NCBI GenBank assembly: GCA_030272585.1
Contig: BSYQ01000004.1
Coordinates: 6,572,001-6,636,000 of the forward strand
Origin: Bryopsis sp. KO-2023
Taxonomy: Eukaryota > Chlorophyta > Ulvophyceae > Bryopsidales > Bryopsidaceae
Direction of reading: 5' to 3'
Length of the DNA stretch: 64,000 bases
The translations under genes were made by a program, and so were the position numbers. The notes under the pieces are model-generated. The model was not told the origin of the DNA. It saw only the letters and a program-made list of their open reading frames with translations, and searched no databases. Positions 29,068-41,450 of this stretch are shown piece by piece; positions within the stretch are counted from its first letter, which is position 1; every line of letters begins with the position of its first letter.

Positions 29068-32000
29068 TTAATCCCTTTTCAAGAGCTCTTCCAGCTCTTT
29101 TTTCATGGCATCGTCGTTATTGTGTTTGCACACCACCTCGGCAGCGGTTTTCCCTTCGTTGTCGCGAATGTCTTGCCTCGCACCTTCGAAAAATATGAAG
29201 CCACAGATATGATTTTGATTTTGATTTTGATTTTGATGTGTTTGCAAAATGGATACGAGCTTTTTGTTCTCGCACGGATCTTATTTTCTCCAAATTGGTC
29301 ATGGTTGTGTTATGTTGTTGCTGGGTATTTTCTGATGGAGAAAAAGAGAAAGTATGGGCAGTGAAAAGACTGTAAGGCACAAGCCTTACAGTCTTAAATT
29401 CGGTTTTCCCAGTTAAAAAGCCCTCTATTCGTTTAAATTTAAACAAATTTGTGAAGTGCCATGAACAGCTGATAAATAGAGCTCAACAAATCTGACAAAG
29501 ACACAATCAAACATAATTATAACAAATCTGAGTAGACCCACCACGATCGATTAATTCTCTGGCAGTGTCGACGCGGCCGTACGTGGAAGCAAGGTGTAGC
29601 GCAGTCTCCCCGGAATTGGTTTTAGCGTCGACGTTGGCCCCTAATGATTTCACATTATTCTGTTTTTTCTTTGAACACATCGACAGAAGAAAAGAAGTCC
29701 TTCGTGCTCTTTTTAAAAAACACAATACCAAGAAAGTAAACCAAATTGGACCGGATTCTCACCGTTTATTGCAACAAACACTTCAAAACCTCGCCCAAGT
29801 ATTTCTTTTTGGAAGCCCAAAAGTTGGAAAAGACAAGAAAAACTTCTATTCTTTCAACGAACCAAATTGTTCATTTTTGATCAGAAGGAAAATTTTAAGC
29901 GAAAGCTTACCAGCGTTCAACAAAGCCTTGATCACTTCGACGTCGCCATTCATAGATGCCAAATGCAGTGGAGTATTCTCCGCTGAATCTTTCATACGAA
30001 CATCAGCCCCTAAGCACACACGGCCAAGGGACGCACTCAGCTCCTTTCCTTACACTCAAACTCGATAGCTAGATGCACATAACCTATAAGGGAGAGTTTT
30101 TAGGGAGACCAATGGTCGTACTTAAAAAGTAAAACAAAATCGCATTGTCAGGAAGCCCAGGATATGGCCGGGTAGAAAGAGGACGATGCAGAAAAAAAAA
30201 TATTGCACACTACACTGAAAATCTCCCAGGAAGAACAACTCAAATCGACATTATAATTCTTTTCAAGAATGATAAAAAAAAGACTTTAGCGCAACTTCCT
30301 TTAGTTTATTTTATATAATCCGTAGAAAAAAAAATTTAAGCGAAAGCTTACCAGCGTTCAACAAAGCCTTGGCCACTTCAACGTGGCCATATCTAGATGC
30401 CAAATGCATGGGAGTATTTTCCGATGAATCTTTCATATGAACATCAGCCCCTAAGCACACACGGCCAAGGGACGCACTCACACTCAAACTCGATAGATGC
30501 ACAATAGCCCAGTTTTGTGAGAAAATCATAGTCTTAGTGAAATAGTAAAACAAAATGTCATTTTTAGGAAGGCATGAGGTATGTTCAGTGGGAAAGAGAC
30601 TTTAAAGCTCGACGAATGGGACTCGTACGCCCGAATGATCAATGTGGGAAATCCTACAAGCGTTGGCCCCAATTAACTACCTACGCAGCTAGGATAACTC
30701 AAATCGACAACAGAAAACATGTACTTTCTGTTCTTTGTAAAATATGACAACAGAACGGAAACGATGAAAGATCAGATGGACTTCAACCTAACCCACTGGA
30801 TAAAAAGAGGGTTTTTAGAACTTAGCACTGTCCTGATTTATGTAATCAGATCTATGAGCTATTGCACCAATCAAAAACTCAATTGTCGCAATTTATGTAA
30901 CTTACATAGCTTTGAAAGCTGAAGGTGTACGAACCTGATGACAAAAGGAGATGGGTTATTCGGAGGTGATTTCGACGTGCTGCCCAATGCAATGGTGTGG
31001 AGGTATTGCTGTCCTTAGCATCAACTTTGGACCCCAACAAAATCAGCAACTGCAAGAAAAAACCGAATGCTGTTCGAGATTATGAAGAGCATATTTGTTT
31101 TAACAAATCTAATCCAGATAATTCAATGAAATTATCTTATGGATAAGACAAAGATCACCTACCTCGGCAGTCAGGGTGTCCCCGCTCTTGCATGCCTCCA
31201 GGAGTGGATCGATCTCCAGATCCTTTGGGGGAAAACACCGCATAGTCAGTCAACCGTTTTCTCTCTGCTGGATACAGCAACGTTTTTACAAACCTCACCA
31301 CAGTACCTCTTTGAAATATAGTTTCCGCACGGTGTCGATGATGCGATCTTTGTGCTCTGTGAAGAAAGAACGAAATCGTATCAACGTGGGGTCAAAAGCA
31401 CAGATGGATTCCCATTTCCTGAGTGTTGAATTCTTCGAAGACAGCCGCAAAATTCTGGGGTGTTCGTTGTTCGTGTAAGGGTCTCACTCACCACTCGTCT
31501 GAGAGCAACGTACTCACCTGCACCGGCTTTCAGTTCCGCTGTTTTCGTGTTCATGTACTCGAGCTTGTGATCCATTTCAAGTTTCTTCATGGAGACCTGG
31601 CGTTTTTTCAAGTCCAGCTCCGCTCTCAAAATGAGAACCTCTCCACGCAAATCGTATACCTCAGATAAGAGCTCACTGACGCGGGTCTGGGAAGCGTGGT
31701 TTGAATCTGCCATCTTGCGCAGAGTGTCTTGTGTGTCCAGGAGAATGCGCTCCTTTTGGTCGAGCTTCTCTTCCGTGCTCAGGGGCTCGGCTTTCCTCGC
31801 GCCATCACCCACCTGCACCACACTGGTCTATCAACCTCTCGAGTTCCCGTCGAAGGACTTCAATCTCTCTTCGCCTGGGGACGTGCACCCAGAGAAGAGA
31901 AGGGTGCAACTCCCTCGGTAAATGTCTTTTGATCTCTATAAAAATAAATGCCCCACAAGGGCAGCGGAGTGAAAATCGATCTTTTTTCTTGATTCGTTGG

Positions 32001-32719
32001 AGAATCGAGCATAACCGAGCAAGGCATCGTGCCTGTACCTCTGATGAGAACCCGCTGGTGCCTCCGCTGAAACGCTCCATTCTCAGTAAGGATTGCAGTC
32101 GCTGGCCTGTCAAGGAAATCAAAGCAAACATGTCAGGGTCTGAATTGGAACTGAAGAGTGTCTGCTATTCAAAAGCAATCAAGGAATCCTTAGTTATTGG
32201 TAAGTTGAGTTACAGACCAACGCAGGGAAAAAAAACAAAAATCCACAATGTTCCACAATGTTCGTATGAGGAAACCTTTTCCGCCAGAAATACACAGCCT
32301 GCTGTTGGTCGCAGACGTTGTCCCATGCACCTCGTGTGAGGTAAGTGGCGTACGCATACGTGTCACTCACGTTCGGTCTGGCGACCTTCTGCGTGGATGG
32401 TCTCTCCATCTCCAGTGCCCTTATCAGTGTTCCAAAGACTTCCTCCCACTCCGAAACTGTGACCAGGGAAAAGAAACGCATCAGACGCTTCCCTGGAAAT
32501 CACAGCAATCCTGCGTCGACAGAGAACGAAGAGCAAAGAGTAGACAGACGCACACCAACCCCCCTCGCGAGTGGCCGTGTCGATATCGGTCAGTGAAAAA
32601 GTTGCTGGCGAGCGACGGCAACAACGATACGCCCGCACACAAGTTGTGCGACCGACCACTACGCCTCGGTGTCTGCTACGCCATAACGATGAGTGTGACC
32701 GCTTACCTTGAGCCGTCAT
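29068..32719 (-). CDS. Coiled-coil and ankyrin-repeat protein (379 aa, 11 exons)
   Basis: Exons: 32719-32707, 32456-32331, 32106-32039, 31812-31518, 31356-31307, 31222-31163, 31049-30935, 30450-30352, 30009-29911, 29640-29542 and 29183-29068. Phases agree and the join gives 379 residues. The N-terminal half is a coiled coil (e.g. KMADSNHASQTRVSELL, EVLILRAELDLKKRQ). The C-terminal half has five ankyrin repeats with the usual TPLHLA core (STPLHWAARRNH, NTPMHLASRYGH, NTPLHLASMNGD, ETALHLASTYGR, KTAAEVVCKHNN). The protein is probably a cytosolic scaffold; its partner is unknown. Repeats 2-4 are each one 99-nt phase-1 exon. The least certain joint is 32039 to 31812: an alternative nearby frame (REIEVLRRELERL) could be an extra or skipped exon. 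Confidence 0.8.
29215..29238. repeat. Short (TTTTGA)n microsatellite
   Basis: Four copies of a TTTTGA unit in the last intron of the ankyrin gene. Confidence 0.8.
29366..29395. repeat. Perfect inverted repeat (13-bp stem, 4-base loop)
   Basis: AAGACTGTAAGGC, then ACAA, then GCCTTACAGTCTT, inside the last intron of the ankyrin gene. It would form a strong RNA hairpin on either strand. Confidence 0.8.
29885..30500. repeat. Tandem duplication of an ankyrin exon with its flanks
   Basis: The block 29890-30055 (end of one intron, 99-nt exon, start of the next) recurs at about 30330-30500 with few changes, including matching intronic stretches (AAGCGAAAGCTTACCAGCG and CTAAGCACACACGGCCAAGG). The spacing is about 441 bases. 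This created ankyrin repeats 2 and 3. Confidence 0.85.
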
Positions 32720-33143
32720 CGTTTTCCATACTGGTCTCCTGAACCCAAGTTCCGATCTCCGCACTCGTTTTTTTGACTCTCTGCCAAAGAGACTCCTCAC
32801 TGATCAATTCATGAACTCAAAGTCAGCTGCGTATTTATGGCAACTTTTTAGCAGTGTCGAACACGTTGATAAGGCGTCCACGTCAGGAGCGTTCCTCCAC
32901 GGCGACAGCGAAGAGACGGGGTAGCCTCTTTTGGGCATGGATGGTGTTTTTTCGGATGGGTAGGCTGTGCGTATTGAGGCACTTCACTACAGTGAGGTGG
33001 ATGTTCCACAGAGAGGTGCAAAAGTTTTTAGGATGGGTGGTAGAGTCTGCCATGTTCGTTGCTGTCTGAGGAAACCATCGATGTTACACAGCACGGTGCT
33101 ACACGTGTAGACGGCACGGTAAAGCGAAACGCCGGCACGATCT

Positions 33144-35940
33144 TTGACTGTTTGCCGATGCATGCTGGTGATAGTTCACGGCGTCCTTGGCAGCCTTCTT
33201 CGTTTGTCTGATGCCTTGATCAGAATCCACCCTCAACGCAAACTTATACTTGCTTTTGGAATTCCCAGCAAACAATTCTCAAACAGAGTTTCCAAAAAAA
33301 AAAAAGAAAATGACGTCGGAAGATGCACGCTTCTTTTCAAGCAAGTTTGTTTCTGTTCATAGGAGAGTGGCGTCTCCTTCAAAATGTAATTCGACGTTTG
33401 TTTGTTTTTGTTTTGTCCACTCCAAAATTTTGCTCAAGTGTTTTCACTTTAGCTTGCAACCAATAAATCTATACTTACTCTGTCCGGGAATAACTGTCCA
33501 CTTATGTTTGGGGTTACAGTTCACGAGTGAGACATACAATTGATGTGAAATTTTGTGGCCAGCATCTCTGATACACGTAGATGAAGCCCACAAAATTTCA
33601 GATCCGTTGGTTTAGAGGCTGCGATGCAGTGGCTCCGAAACCAGAAACGAAGCAAAACCTCGAACCTAAGTATTACATGTGCAGAAGCCCAAGAATTGAC
33701 TTAAACTTTAGCAAGGTTGTTTTCATGTTGTTTCTCCTTTGGAATGTAACTCGATGCTTGTTTGTTGTTTCACACTTGAATTCCGTCTCCGAGTATTCAA
33801 GGTGTCTCAAGGTTTTCTCAGTTTCAAATCGGCGTTATTATATCGAGTACGCCGCTGTTGTCTGACCTGACTGCATTGATTTAAGAAACTGTGGGTAGGA
33901 ATGCACAAGCTGGGCCTCGAACTGAGATGATCTTGGGACAAAGCTATCAACGTGGCGAACCTCAGCTAAACACCGACAGGAAAGTGCCATGCCAAACTGA
34001 GCTCCCTCCACAACGCGGTGCACCTCGGTGAAGGTGTCAGGAAAAACACTTGTTTCCAACAGCTTGACTGAAAAAATTCATGCAGAAGTGACAAGAAAAA
34101 ATCAGCCTGAGAAGCCAACGAGTACGGATAAAATTAAGACACATAACGATGTGGAAAATCAGAGAGCGACCCTCCATACACGTGGTATTTGTTGCTCTTG
34201 ACATCGTACTGTGGAGAAATCAACGATGGGGGCGTCCAGGATTTTTAAGCCTGTCTCATGGGCCCTTGGTCGAAACAAATATTGGCTGTGGTTCGCGTCT
34301 CTCTCAGAACGCGCTAACTTTACGAACAAAGCTTCCTGCCATGAAGTTGATAGCCCCTTTTTTAATCCTCGGACTGCTCCTGGGTGGCATTAATGCAGGG
34401 CCTGCGGGTACGGTTGACAGCCAATGCTAGTGGTGCTCGCTGCATGTATAGAGGATTCGCTTACGGTAGTCGCGTGGTAGCAGAGCAAAAAATCCAAGTT
34501 GGGCGCAGCCTGGTTGCCAGCCCACCTCTATCTGCAGGTGAAGGGGGTGCAGGATGCTACAGAGGCTGTCGACCTGGTGGGGGAGGCAAAAGTGGAGGCG
34601 GCGATGGCGGAGGCGGTGGCGGTGGCGGTGGTGGCGGCGATGATGGAGGCGATGATGGAGGCGGTGGTGGCGGCGATGAGGGAGGCGGCGGTGGCGGTGG
34701 TGGGAAACGACATTAGTGTTTTTTATTGAGGCGGCGGATGCTGCGAGCGTGGGTGCCTGATCGCTGCCGACATGAATTCAGGAATCTCGAGATTTTTTTC
34801 TTGTCCTTTCCATTTCTTAGTCGAGTTAGTTTTCTCTGCGTTGTGATAACCTACTGGTTGTGGGTCCCAGAATAGCTGGTCGTCCCATGTTATCCCAGCG
34901 TTCACGAATCAAAGGTGCAGAGTTGCAAATCGGATCTAAAAGCGTTTCAGATTATCCCTTACAAAATATTTGGAGAAGAGCGTTTTGGATTGCTCAGTTT
35001 GATTTTTTTTTTCCCAGAGCAACCGGTTAGCCCGTTCGTGCTCCTGGATTCAAGAAACTCAACCTTGTGTCTTGAGCAACAATCAATAGCAGTCTATATT
35101 GGGATGGCTCTGTGAGTGCTGGTTGTCACTGCACACCGCCTCCATCAGTTGCCAATGATGAGGTCGTTTGCGTTCATTAACAACAGAATCTGAGTTTGTT
35201 TGACTATTCTCCATCCATTGAATATATTTTTGTACACACGCGCAATATATAATTCTTGCAAGTGGATTCTGCAATGTAATTTGATGTTTATTTGTTTGTT
35301 CGTTTGATTCTTGGGCTACCAACAAACAAATTGCCTCACACTACGAAGCATAATTGATGTTGGCCCTCCAATTACTAATAGAGCAAACAATCCACATCGC
35401 TCATTTGAACAGTGACGGGCAACAATTTGGAACTCTGACGCATCCTGTTCCGAATTCGAAGTGTCATCTGGGAGAATGCATATTTGGTTCAATCAATCAG
35501 TCAATGATTGTATGCATGCTGCCTAAGGCTCAGCAGAAATTTGGATCACTATCAAGCCAACCAGCCCAGAACACAAAGAAAAACTGCCAATCAATCAATT
35601 ACAGCAAAAAGAAAAACTGCCTCTCTCTAGGTAGAGATCTCATCAAAGATCTCCTCTAGTGAGAAAGGATTGGTCTTGGGGTGTGGAACAATAAAAAGTT
35701 CATAATAATTATTAACTATCAATACTACTTTTTAGATTGATTGATTGGGTGAGGTCAGGTCAGTTGGCGGTGACTTGCAGGGACAGAGCACACAACGATC
35801 GCAATTTATACCGACGAGTTATTACCCCTGCTTGAGAAATCGATTCCTGACTAACACGGTGCGCTCCCATGAAGTCGATCGCCGCCATTTTTGTTGCTGG
35901 GCTGCTCGTGGCGGCAATGAATGCTTTGCCTGAAGGTATG
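33144..35940 (+). repeat. Left arm of a large inverted segmental duplication
   Basis: Blocks here recur in reverse order and orientation at 57853 down to about 54530. Examples are 33180-33290 (ATCAGAATCCACCCTCAACG region), 33760-33900, 34149-34900 (GRP1 gene), 35010-35075 (GATTCAAGAAACTCAACC) and 35790-35935 (GRP2 first exon). Matches are collinear with insertions and deletions. The strip 32720-34340 has no gene apart from promoter-like DNA for GRP1. Confidence 0.85.
34341..34716 (+). CDS. Small secreted glycine-rich peptide GRP1 (81 aa)
   Basis: Exon 1 (34341-34407) encodes a signal peptide, MKLIAPFLILGLLLGGINA. A phase-1 donor (G|GTACGG) splices to an acceptor at 34537 (CTGCAG|GTGAAG). Exon 2 (34538-34716) encodes GAGCYRGCRPGGGG and then a nearly pure Gly/Asp run ending GKRH. 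The product is 81 residues with one C-x3-C pair. I recognise no family. The same architecture (signal exon, phase-1 intron, Gly-rich exon with one Cys pair, basic end) recurs at 35869, 55522 and 60230. A frame open upstream to 34149 is conserved in the inverted copy, but would put the signal peptide inside the protein, so ATG 34341 is preferred. Another acceptor at 34520 would give an Ala/Val-rich frame without cysteines, which is less likely. Confidence 0.65.
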
Positions 35941-36344
35941 AAAAAACCTCCAGGGCTGCGTCGTGCCAAACGCTTCAATGAGTCATTACACTGACGGCAG
36001 CGTGACGTTGTGCTGCTAGAGCTTTCTGAAAGAATGAAGCATCATCGCAGCCTGGCTGGAGTTGCGCGCCAACCTCCAGAAAACGCAGACTGTGCGGGTA
36101 GACACCGTTGTATACCGGGCGGGGGTGGCGTGCTTGATGTCAGTGGTGGTGGTGGCGGCGGCGGCGTGCTTGACGGCGGTGGTGGGGGCGACAGGGGTGG
36201 CGGGAAAAAACGATGTAAGCGTTTTGCTGTTTTTCCAACAGCACCTGGTGGAAATCCCAACACTGTGTCATTCACTATTGTTTTTTTTGTGCGTCTGTTT
36301 TCTTTGTAGTGAGGCGCAATATTCTTGGTGGCGGAGAAGCTTGA
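35869..36344 (+). CDS. Small secreted glycine-rich peptide GRP2 (78 aa)
   Basis: Three exons: 35869-35935 (signal peptide MKSIAAIFVAGLLVAAMNA), 36080-36214 and 36310-36344, all GT-AG with phases 1 and 1, giving 78 residues. Exon 2 reads ENADCAGRHRCIPGGGG and then Gly-rich stretches with two VLD inserts, ending GGGKKR. Exon 3 encodes a basic tail LRRNILGGGEA. The Cys pair is C-x5-C. The last exon starts TGAGGCGCAA, exactly as in the gene at 60230, so the exon-3 splice is supported by a paralogue. It is probably a mature secreted peptide with a basic C-terminus; its role is unknown. Confidence 0.72.
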
Positions 36345-38583
36345 AGTGATCGCTGATCGATAACGAAATTTCGTTATTGTGTTCAGATATTTTTTTTCCT
36401 TTCAAGGGTGTTTTCTGTTTTTGCTTTGTTTGCTCTCTTTGGCAAGATTTTCAACTTCAAGTCCATGTTGGACAGTAACCAATTGCTCCTTTCCTTTGTA
36501 CATATCAGGGTGGTGCTCTGTACAACTGACATCGCGATTGAGCGCTTTTAATGTTGGTCTTCTTTGAAGAAATGCATTTTTTTTGCTGCACCTGTGCCCA
36601 TTTAAAGTAACAAACAACAGATTTGCTCGTTTATGGAAAAAAATTGCACCTGCTGTGAGACTCCTTGTCGACAGTGGGGGGCCTTCACTTTTACCAGTCC
36701 AGGAGTTGACCATTTTTACTCGTTTTACAAGAAGATTCGGCGATGCCAATGTGAAATGATCACATCTCTACGTCTTTGAACATCGTGTCCGTCTTTCCCA
36801 GATTCTTCATCGTTCTTTTGTCGTACGAACAAAGATTTTTTGGGGGGATTTTCTTTGTCCAGGGAGCTTTCTTTTGGGTGGGTTTTGTATTGTTCTTACC
36901 TTGTATCACTCTGGGATTGGGGGGGTGATGACCTCTTTTTGCTGTAATTGATTGATTTTTTTCTCGTACGTCCCAATGTTTTTACGACCATAACATAACA
37001 TAACATGATTACACGCGAAGAAGCCACCCACCCAGCCACCCAGTTTTTACGACCACTTCAGTTGGTGATCTGATTGGTGGATTAGATGTGGCTTTAGGGA
37101 GTGTCAGAAGCTGAGGATTTGAGCACAGCTTGTGGTATAGCAGTATTTGGTTCAAGAGATATTCGCGCCTAATGTCGGTTAATCGAAGTTTAAATACTCC
37201 TTCGAAAGTTCTTCATTCGCTGAAACGAAAAGGAAGAGCAAGAAAACACATCTTGCGAAAAGAAGATGTGTCCAGGAATTCACTGATATGAGAAAAAGGT
37301 CTGGCCGACACGAAAGGATCGAGTCGGATGAAGTGAGGGGGTCCCTCAACACACCCAGCTGGCGAATCCACCGGATTTCGATTGTGCGTGGTGTGACGGT
37401 GCAAGATGCAATCCGGTCAAAGTACTGTGACACCAAATTACATTTCCAGTCTTCTGGGATACGACACCTCGAGATCAATCGTGTACCACAATTCTAGTAA
37501 TTGTCCGATTGAATCCTTGATGGTGGAATACTACATTTTGAGTATTCGAGTTCGACTCTCGAACAAGGTTGAAGCACTGGCCTCCGTGGCTGTGTATGTT
37601 CTCTTGGAAGGTGTTGTCGACAACTGGCTGGTCACCTAAGGACAGCGTAGAGTACCTGGCCGACTAGACTTTCCAGCGAATATCTATTCGCCCAGTCTAG
37701 CCAGCCAGCGAAAACGCAGTCAAGGCAAACAGTTACGCCAGCGAAACACGGCGTGTACACCACAAGTGAAATACACTCTGCCCCCAGTGAATCGACTCAC
37801 CCAGACCATTCCAGTGAATAACTGAGTCTCCTTCGCGTAGAGGGAGAGAACTCGACGTTGGGGGTCGCACCTCCTGGCCAACCCATACGTTCTATCGTAG
37901 ATCTGGCAGGGGAGTATAAGAAGGGAGCTAATTTGTAGAAAGGACAACGAAAAGTTCAAGCCTTATCTGAGCAAGTTCTCTCTCCGAATCTCCGACTGTT
38001 ACACATAGCCGTTCGAAGCTGGAACTCATCCTTTCGAGACATTTATCTCCGGGGAGCTGATGTATCGAGGAAGAATTCTCTTAGATACGTGGGATATAGC
38101 ACTCTGTGGATAGGTAATCTCAGGCCAGGAAGGTGAAACCCCAGAGAGAGATGGTATCTTTGGTATTGTGGGAGACACCTCCCGGAGAAGGTTTCGTTAA
38201 AATGGATACGAACTTGTAAAAATGTTCTTTCTTCTCTTTTCTCTTGTGTGTGAGTGCTATGAGTGTGTGTGTCCAATTGTGAGACTCTGCGTCCTGTCCG
38301 GCTTTATCACATTTTTTCTCTGCGAATGATTTTCTGTCGAAGCGTTCAAGCGCTGATCATCGAATTACTGTTTTTACATCACCACGCTTCCAACTGTCTG
38401 CTGCGCGTCAGCGCTTGTACTTCGGCCGAATCGCTTTTCGAAGCGTCACACGTGGGTTGGCTGCAGTCCCATCTCCGGCCTTGTTTGAAAAAATGGGTTC
38501 GATCGTTTCCACAGCACTCTGCGCCGCTGGCAGGCTGGTGGTGGTTTTGTGTTTTTTGTGTTTTTGTTCAAAAAACGATCGCC
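36345..38583. other. Intergenic; contains an LTR-like segment near 37.6-38.0 kb
   Basis: No exon is supported. The stretch 37615-38004 is GC-richer than its surroundings, has a TATAAG box near 37916 and starts/ends in TGT...ACA, so it might be a solo LTR. No target duplication was found. The rest is T-rich. Confidence 0.35.
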
Positions 38584-40141
38584 ATGGGGGAAAGGAGCGA
38601 AGATGCGACCTCAGGGAACAAAGAACAACGTGAATGGGCAACGGGACTTTTTGACTGCCTCAAAGATCAAAGCAATAGTAAGTCGCCGATGTGGTAGCAA
38701 TATCATCGCCGAGCGTGGGTTGCATTATATTCACGGTTTTGAAACTCGATATGGGAAGTGGATGTATATTTCCACCCTTGGTTTGGACTCGATCACCCAA
38801 TGTTTCTCCGACGAGGTTTTCTTGCAGCAAATGTCTTTTGGTCTTGCTCCTCAGGCATCATGTAATTGCTGATTGGTTGATTGTTTGGGGTTGATGATGT
38901 CACTATTCCACATGGCTTTGGGGATTCGATCGGATATGTCAGCAATGTATGGCGATCTTTTTGAGCATTTTGTAACAAAATAGGCTTTGGACTAAACGTT
39001 AGGTTGATCCGTGCAAGTGAGGGTGATCATGGGCGAGCTGGAATTTTTTTTTCAACATTTACAAAACTGCTGATCTATATTGAAGACAAAATAGTTTCAA
39101 AAAAAAGAACGTCAACAAAAATAAATGGTGTTTTGGATTCAGGCCTGATGACATGCTTTCTCCCCTGCGTGACCTATGCCGAAAATGTCACAGGTACTGA
39201 CGACAAAATTGTCTTTTTTCCTAGAATATGTGGGGAAACGCATCTTTTCTGTGAGAATTAATCAATCTGCTCTCCAAATGTGAAAGCAGTGTCTGGAACC
39301 CATGCATTAGGCAGGGTTCGAAGTTGGCTTCTTCTTGAGAAAGTCAGTGTGGGTTTCTGTGCTGCGCAGAGTTGGACAAGGATCACAGCTTTGGAAAACA
39401 TTGCTGTTTGTATTTCACCACCATCCCCTGCTGCCTGTGGATATTTGCCTACACTCGTCGTTTCACGTTGAGACAGAAATATGGACTACCGGTAAATAAA
39501 TAATAAACATCTTGACACATAATGGTCACCTCACGAGTTTTGGTTTTTCTGGCTTGTGCACGTATTTGATCGAGTATGTACCTTAGAATCCAGTTGTTTG
39601 TTAATTGATGAAAAGAGTGACTGCTGATTTGACTTGGTATGAGATGAACCTGGGGAGTGGATGGCTTCTTCTAGATTTTGCATGCATGCTTGTACACATG
39701 ATGTGTGTTTTAATCGTTGGTCCAAAAACCTGTTTGTCTTGTGAATATTGCTACCGTTGATTTTCCCCAGTTTCTGTATCTCAATCTGAACCTTGATTAT
39801 GACCTCGTTCTGGACCCTTGTAGGAAACGCCATCGAAGGATATTGCAGTCCACATCTGGTGAGCATCAACAGAACCCCTTGCAAACTTTTTTTTCTTACT
39901 TTATGGATTTTTTTTTTAATCTTTTCATTCAGCCAGGCTGCATCCTGAGTTCAAATGAATTCACTTTTCTTCTCTTTTTTTTGACAGCTGGTGGTTGTGT
40001 AGTTTTCTACCCCCAATTACGCTGGATTTCCAGAGGACTTGTTTTTGACTTTTTCTGTCTTATTCATTTTTTTGCAGTTGCCATCAATGTGCACTGTGCC
40101 AGGAGTCTCGTGAAATAAAGTACAGGAAGACTGTGCACTAA
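38584..40141 (+). CDS. PLAC8-family cysteine-rich protein 2 (121 aa)
   Basis: Five exons: 38584-38677, 39143-39193, 39370-39491, 39824-39858 and 40078-40141. All are GT-AG with consistent phases, giving 121 residues. PLAC8 features: EWATGLFDC, CFLPCVTYAEN, a hydrophobic Cys-rich stretch (CCLYFTTIPCCLWIFAY), RQKYGLP and CALCQESREIKYR. Compared with PLAC8 gene 1, exon 2 has the same length (51). Exons 3 plus 4 (122+35) equal gene 1's single 157-nt exon, so an intron after KYGLP was gained here or lost there. The ATG at 38584 follows GCC and is the first in frame before the conserved motif. It is likely membrane-associated; function is otherwise unknown. Confidence 0.85.
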
Positions 40142-40280
40142 GTGCGTTTTATTACAACTGGCCATGGCCAATTTTTGAGCTGATCGTTTCTTCTTGCATT
40201 TTACCTATCATTAAAAGAAAGCAGCAGGTACATTTTGAAGCGTCAGATTCTGTCTGTGTGAGTGTTTTTGTTTTGTTTTG

Positions 40281-40311
<31 letters not shown>

Positions 40312-41418
40312 CTTCTTCTCTTGGACATTTCCATAGCTGACCGAGTTTTACGTTGTGTTATTCATGCTGAGAAAAATATTTTGAGTGAAATATTTTGGGA
40401 CAAGCAAAGTTTTCTTTGAATAACATGATCGTTTTAGTTGCACGAAATCGTGTTTTTGAGAGGGTTCACATTGTCTGTTTGTTTATGCATTATTTGATTT
40501 GGAAATCGGTTTTTGATTCTTCTGACCGTGGATTGTAACATCTTTTGAGCTTGGGAGATGCTTCCTGAACTGAGCCTCGACAAAATGTATTGCCTCTTAA
40601 CAAAAAATATCCTCAAAGTATTCACAGTGCATCACGGATTCAACAGACCCGCTTCTCCCCACACCAAAGTTCTCCAGCGAAGACAAATTCGAATTCGAAT
40701 CATTTTCCACCCAAATTCTCGCCAAAAAGCCAAACACAAAACATCCATTTCCACCTTTTTATCGTTTTTTTTTGGGGGCTGGACCTAGAGTTCCAGTCTT
40801 CTGGATGCCAAACAACACCAGTTTTTTTTTTTTTCCTTCTCGTTAGGTACGTTTTCCATCGATTTTGTCATACTGTTTGGGATCTTGTCAGTAAAACGCC
40901 AAGGCTGATTTTTTGGGCAAGAAAACAGGTCGGACATCCGTGGATGTACAACGCTGTACAGGAGGTTGTACAGCCTATTTACACAGCCCCCTAAAACTGC
41001 GTTGGGTGAGACTTGGCTCACGCTTGCTTCCGGAAAATATTCTTGCTGGAGCCGAAGGGCTTCTTGTTGGGGCGAGCCCACCGCACACACCCCTTCCCGC
41101 CAGAGAGCACGAAATTTTTCTGTTGGAGAAACCAGCCATCTGTCGAACGACGAATTACGCCACTTCCACCCCAAACATCCGAAATGGTGTAATGCATCGC
41201 TCGCAAGAAAACGTTTCTTTTTTGGCTGCCAAGTGGTGGTGCGGCGTCAAGACTCATTTTCCCACGCCACCCGCTGGGGTAGCCGTCACATCGCGCACCC
41301 ATCCATACAAAAATACCGCAGCTTTCCAAAAGTAGCAACAAAGTTTCCCCACCCGTTCGATTTCAAAAACGATCGGCTGACGGAAGTAGTGAAGAAAAAC
41401 AACACACCATATATAGCG
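40142..41418. other. Intergenic; includes a (TTTTG)n microsatellite
   Basis: No exon is supported. A run of about eight TTTTG units lies at 40266-40308. The DNA upstream of 41419 is the promoter region of the next gene. Confidence 0.5.
40266..40308. repeat. (TTTTG)n microsatellite
   Basis: About eight consecutive copies of the 5-base unit TTTTG. Confidence 0.9.
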
Positions 41419-41426
41419 TATAAATA
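41419..41426 (+). promoter_or_regulatory. TATA box of the single-pass membrane protein gene
   Basis: TATAAATA about 25 bases before the ATG at 41451, which implies a very short 5' leader if used. Confidence 0.5.
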
Positions 41427-41450
41427 TACACGGCTCGTGTTTCGACACCA

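Noticed and set aside
31805-31880. Coiled-coil-like frame REIEVLRRELERLIDQ as an extra exon of the ankyrin gene
   Set aside because: Its end phase cannot be joined to the next exon, while skipping it gives a consistent frame. Kept only as an alternative.
32880-33052. Minus-strand frame starting MADSTTHPKNF
   Set aside because: Short, no domain, no splice links to the ankyrin gene, and not conserved elsewhere in the window.
34149-34340. In-frame upstream extension of GRP1 starting MWKIRERPS, also open in the inverted copy
   Set aside because: It would bury the signal peptide inside the protein. GRP2 and GRP3 lack it, and many differences between the copies change residues. More likely leader/promoter DNA in a recent duplicate.
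34499-34729. Ala/Val/Glu-rich reading of the GRP1 second exon
   Set aside because: It is the shifted frame of a GGN repeat run; the Gly frame keeps the C-x3-C motif shared with GRP1'.
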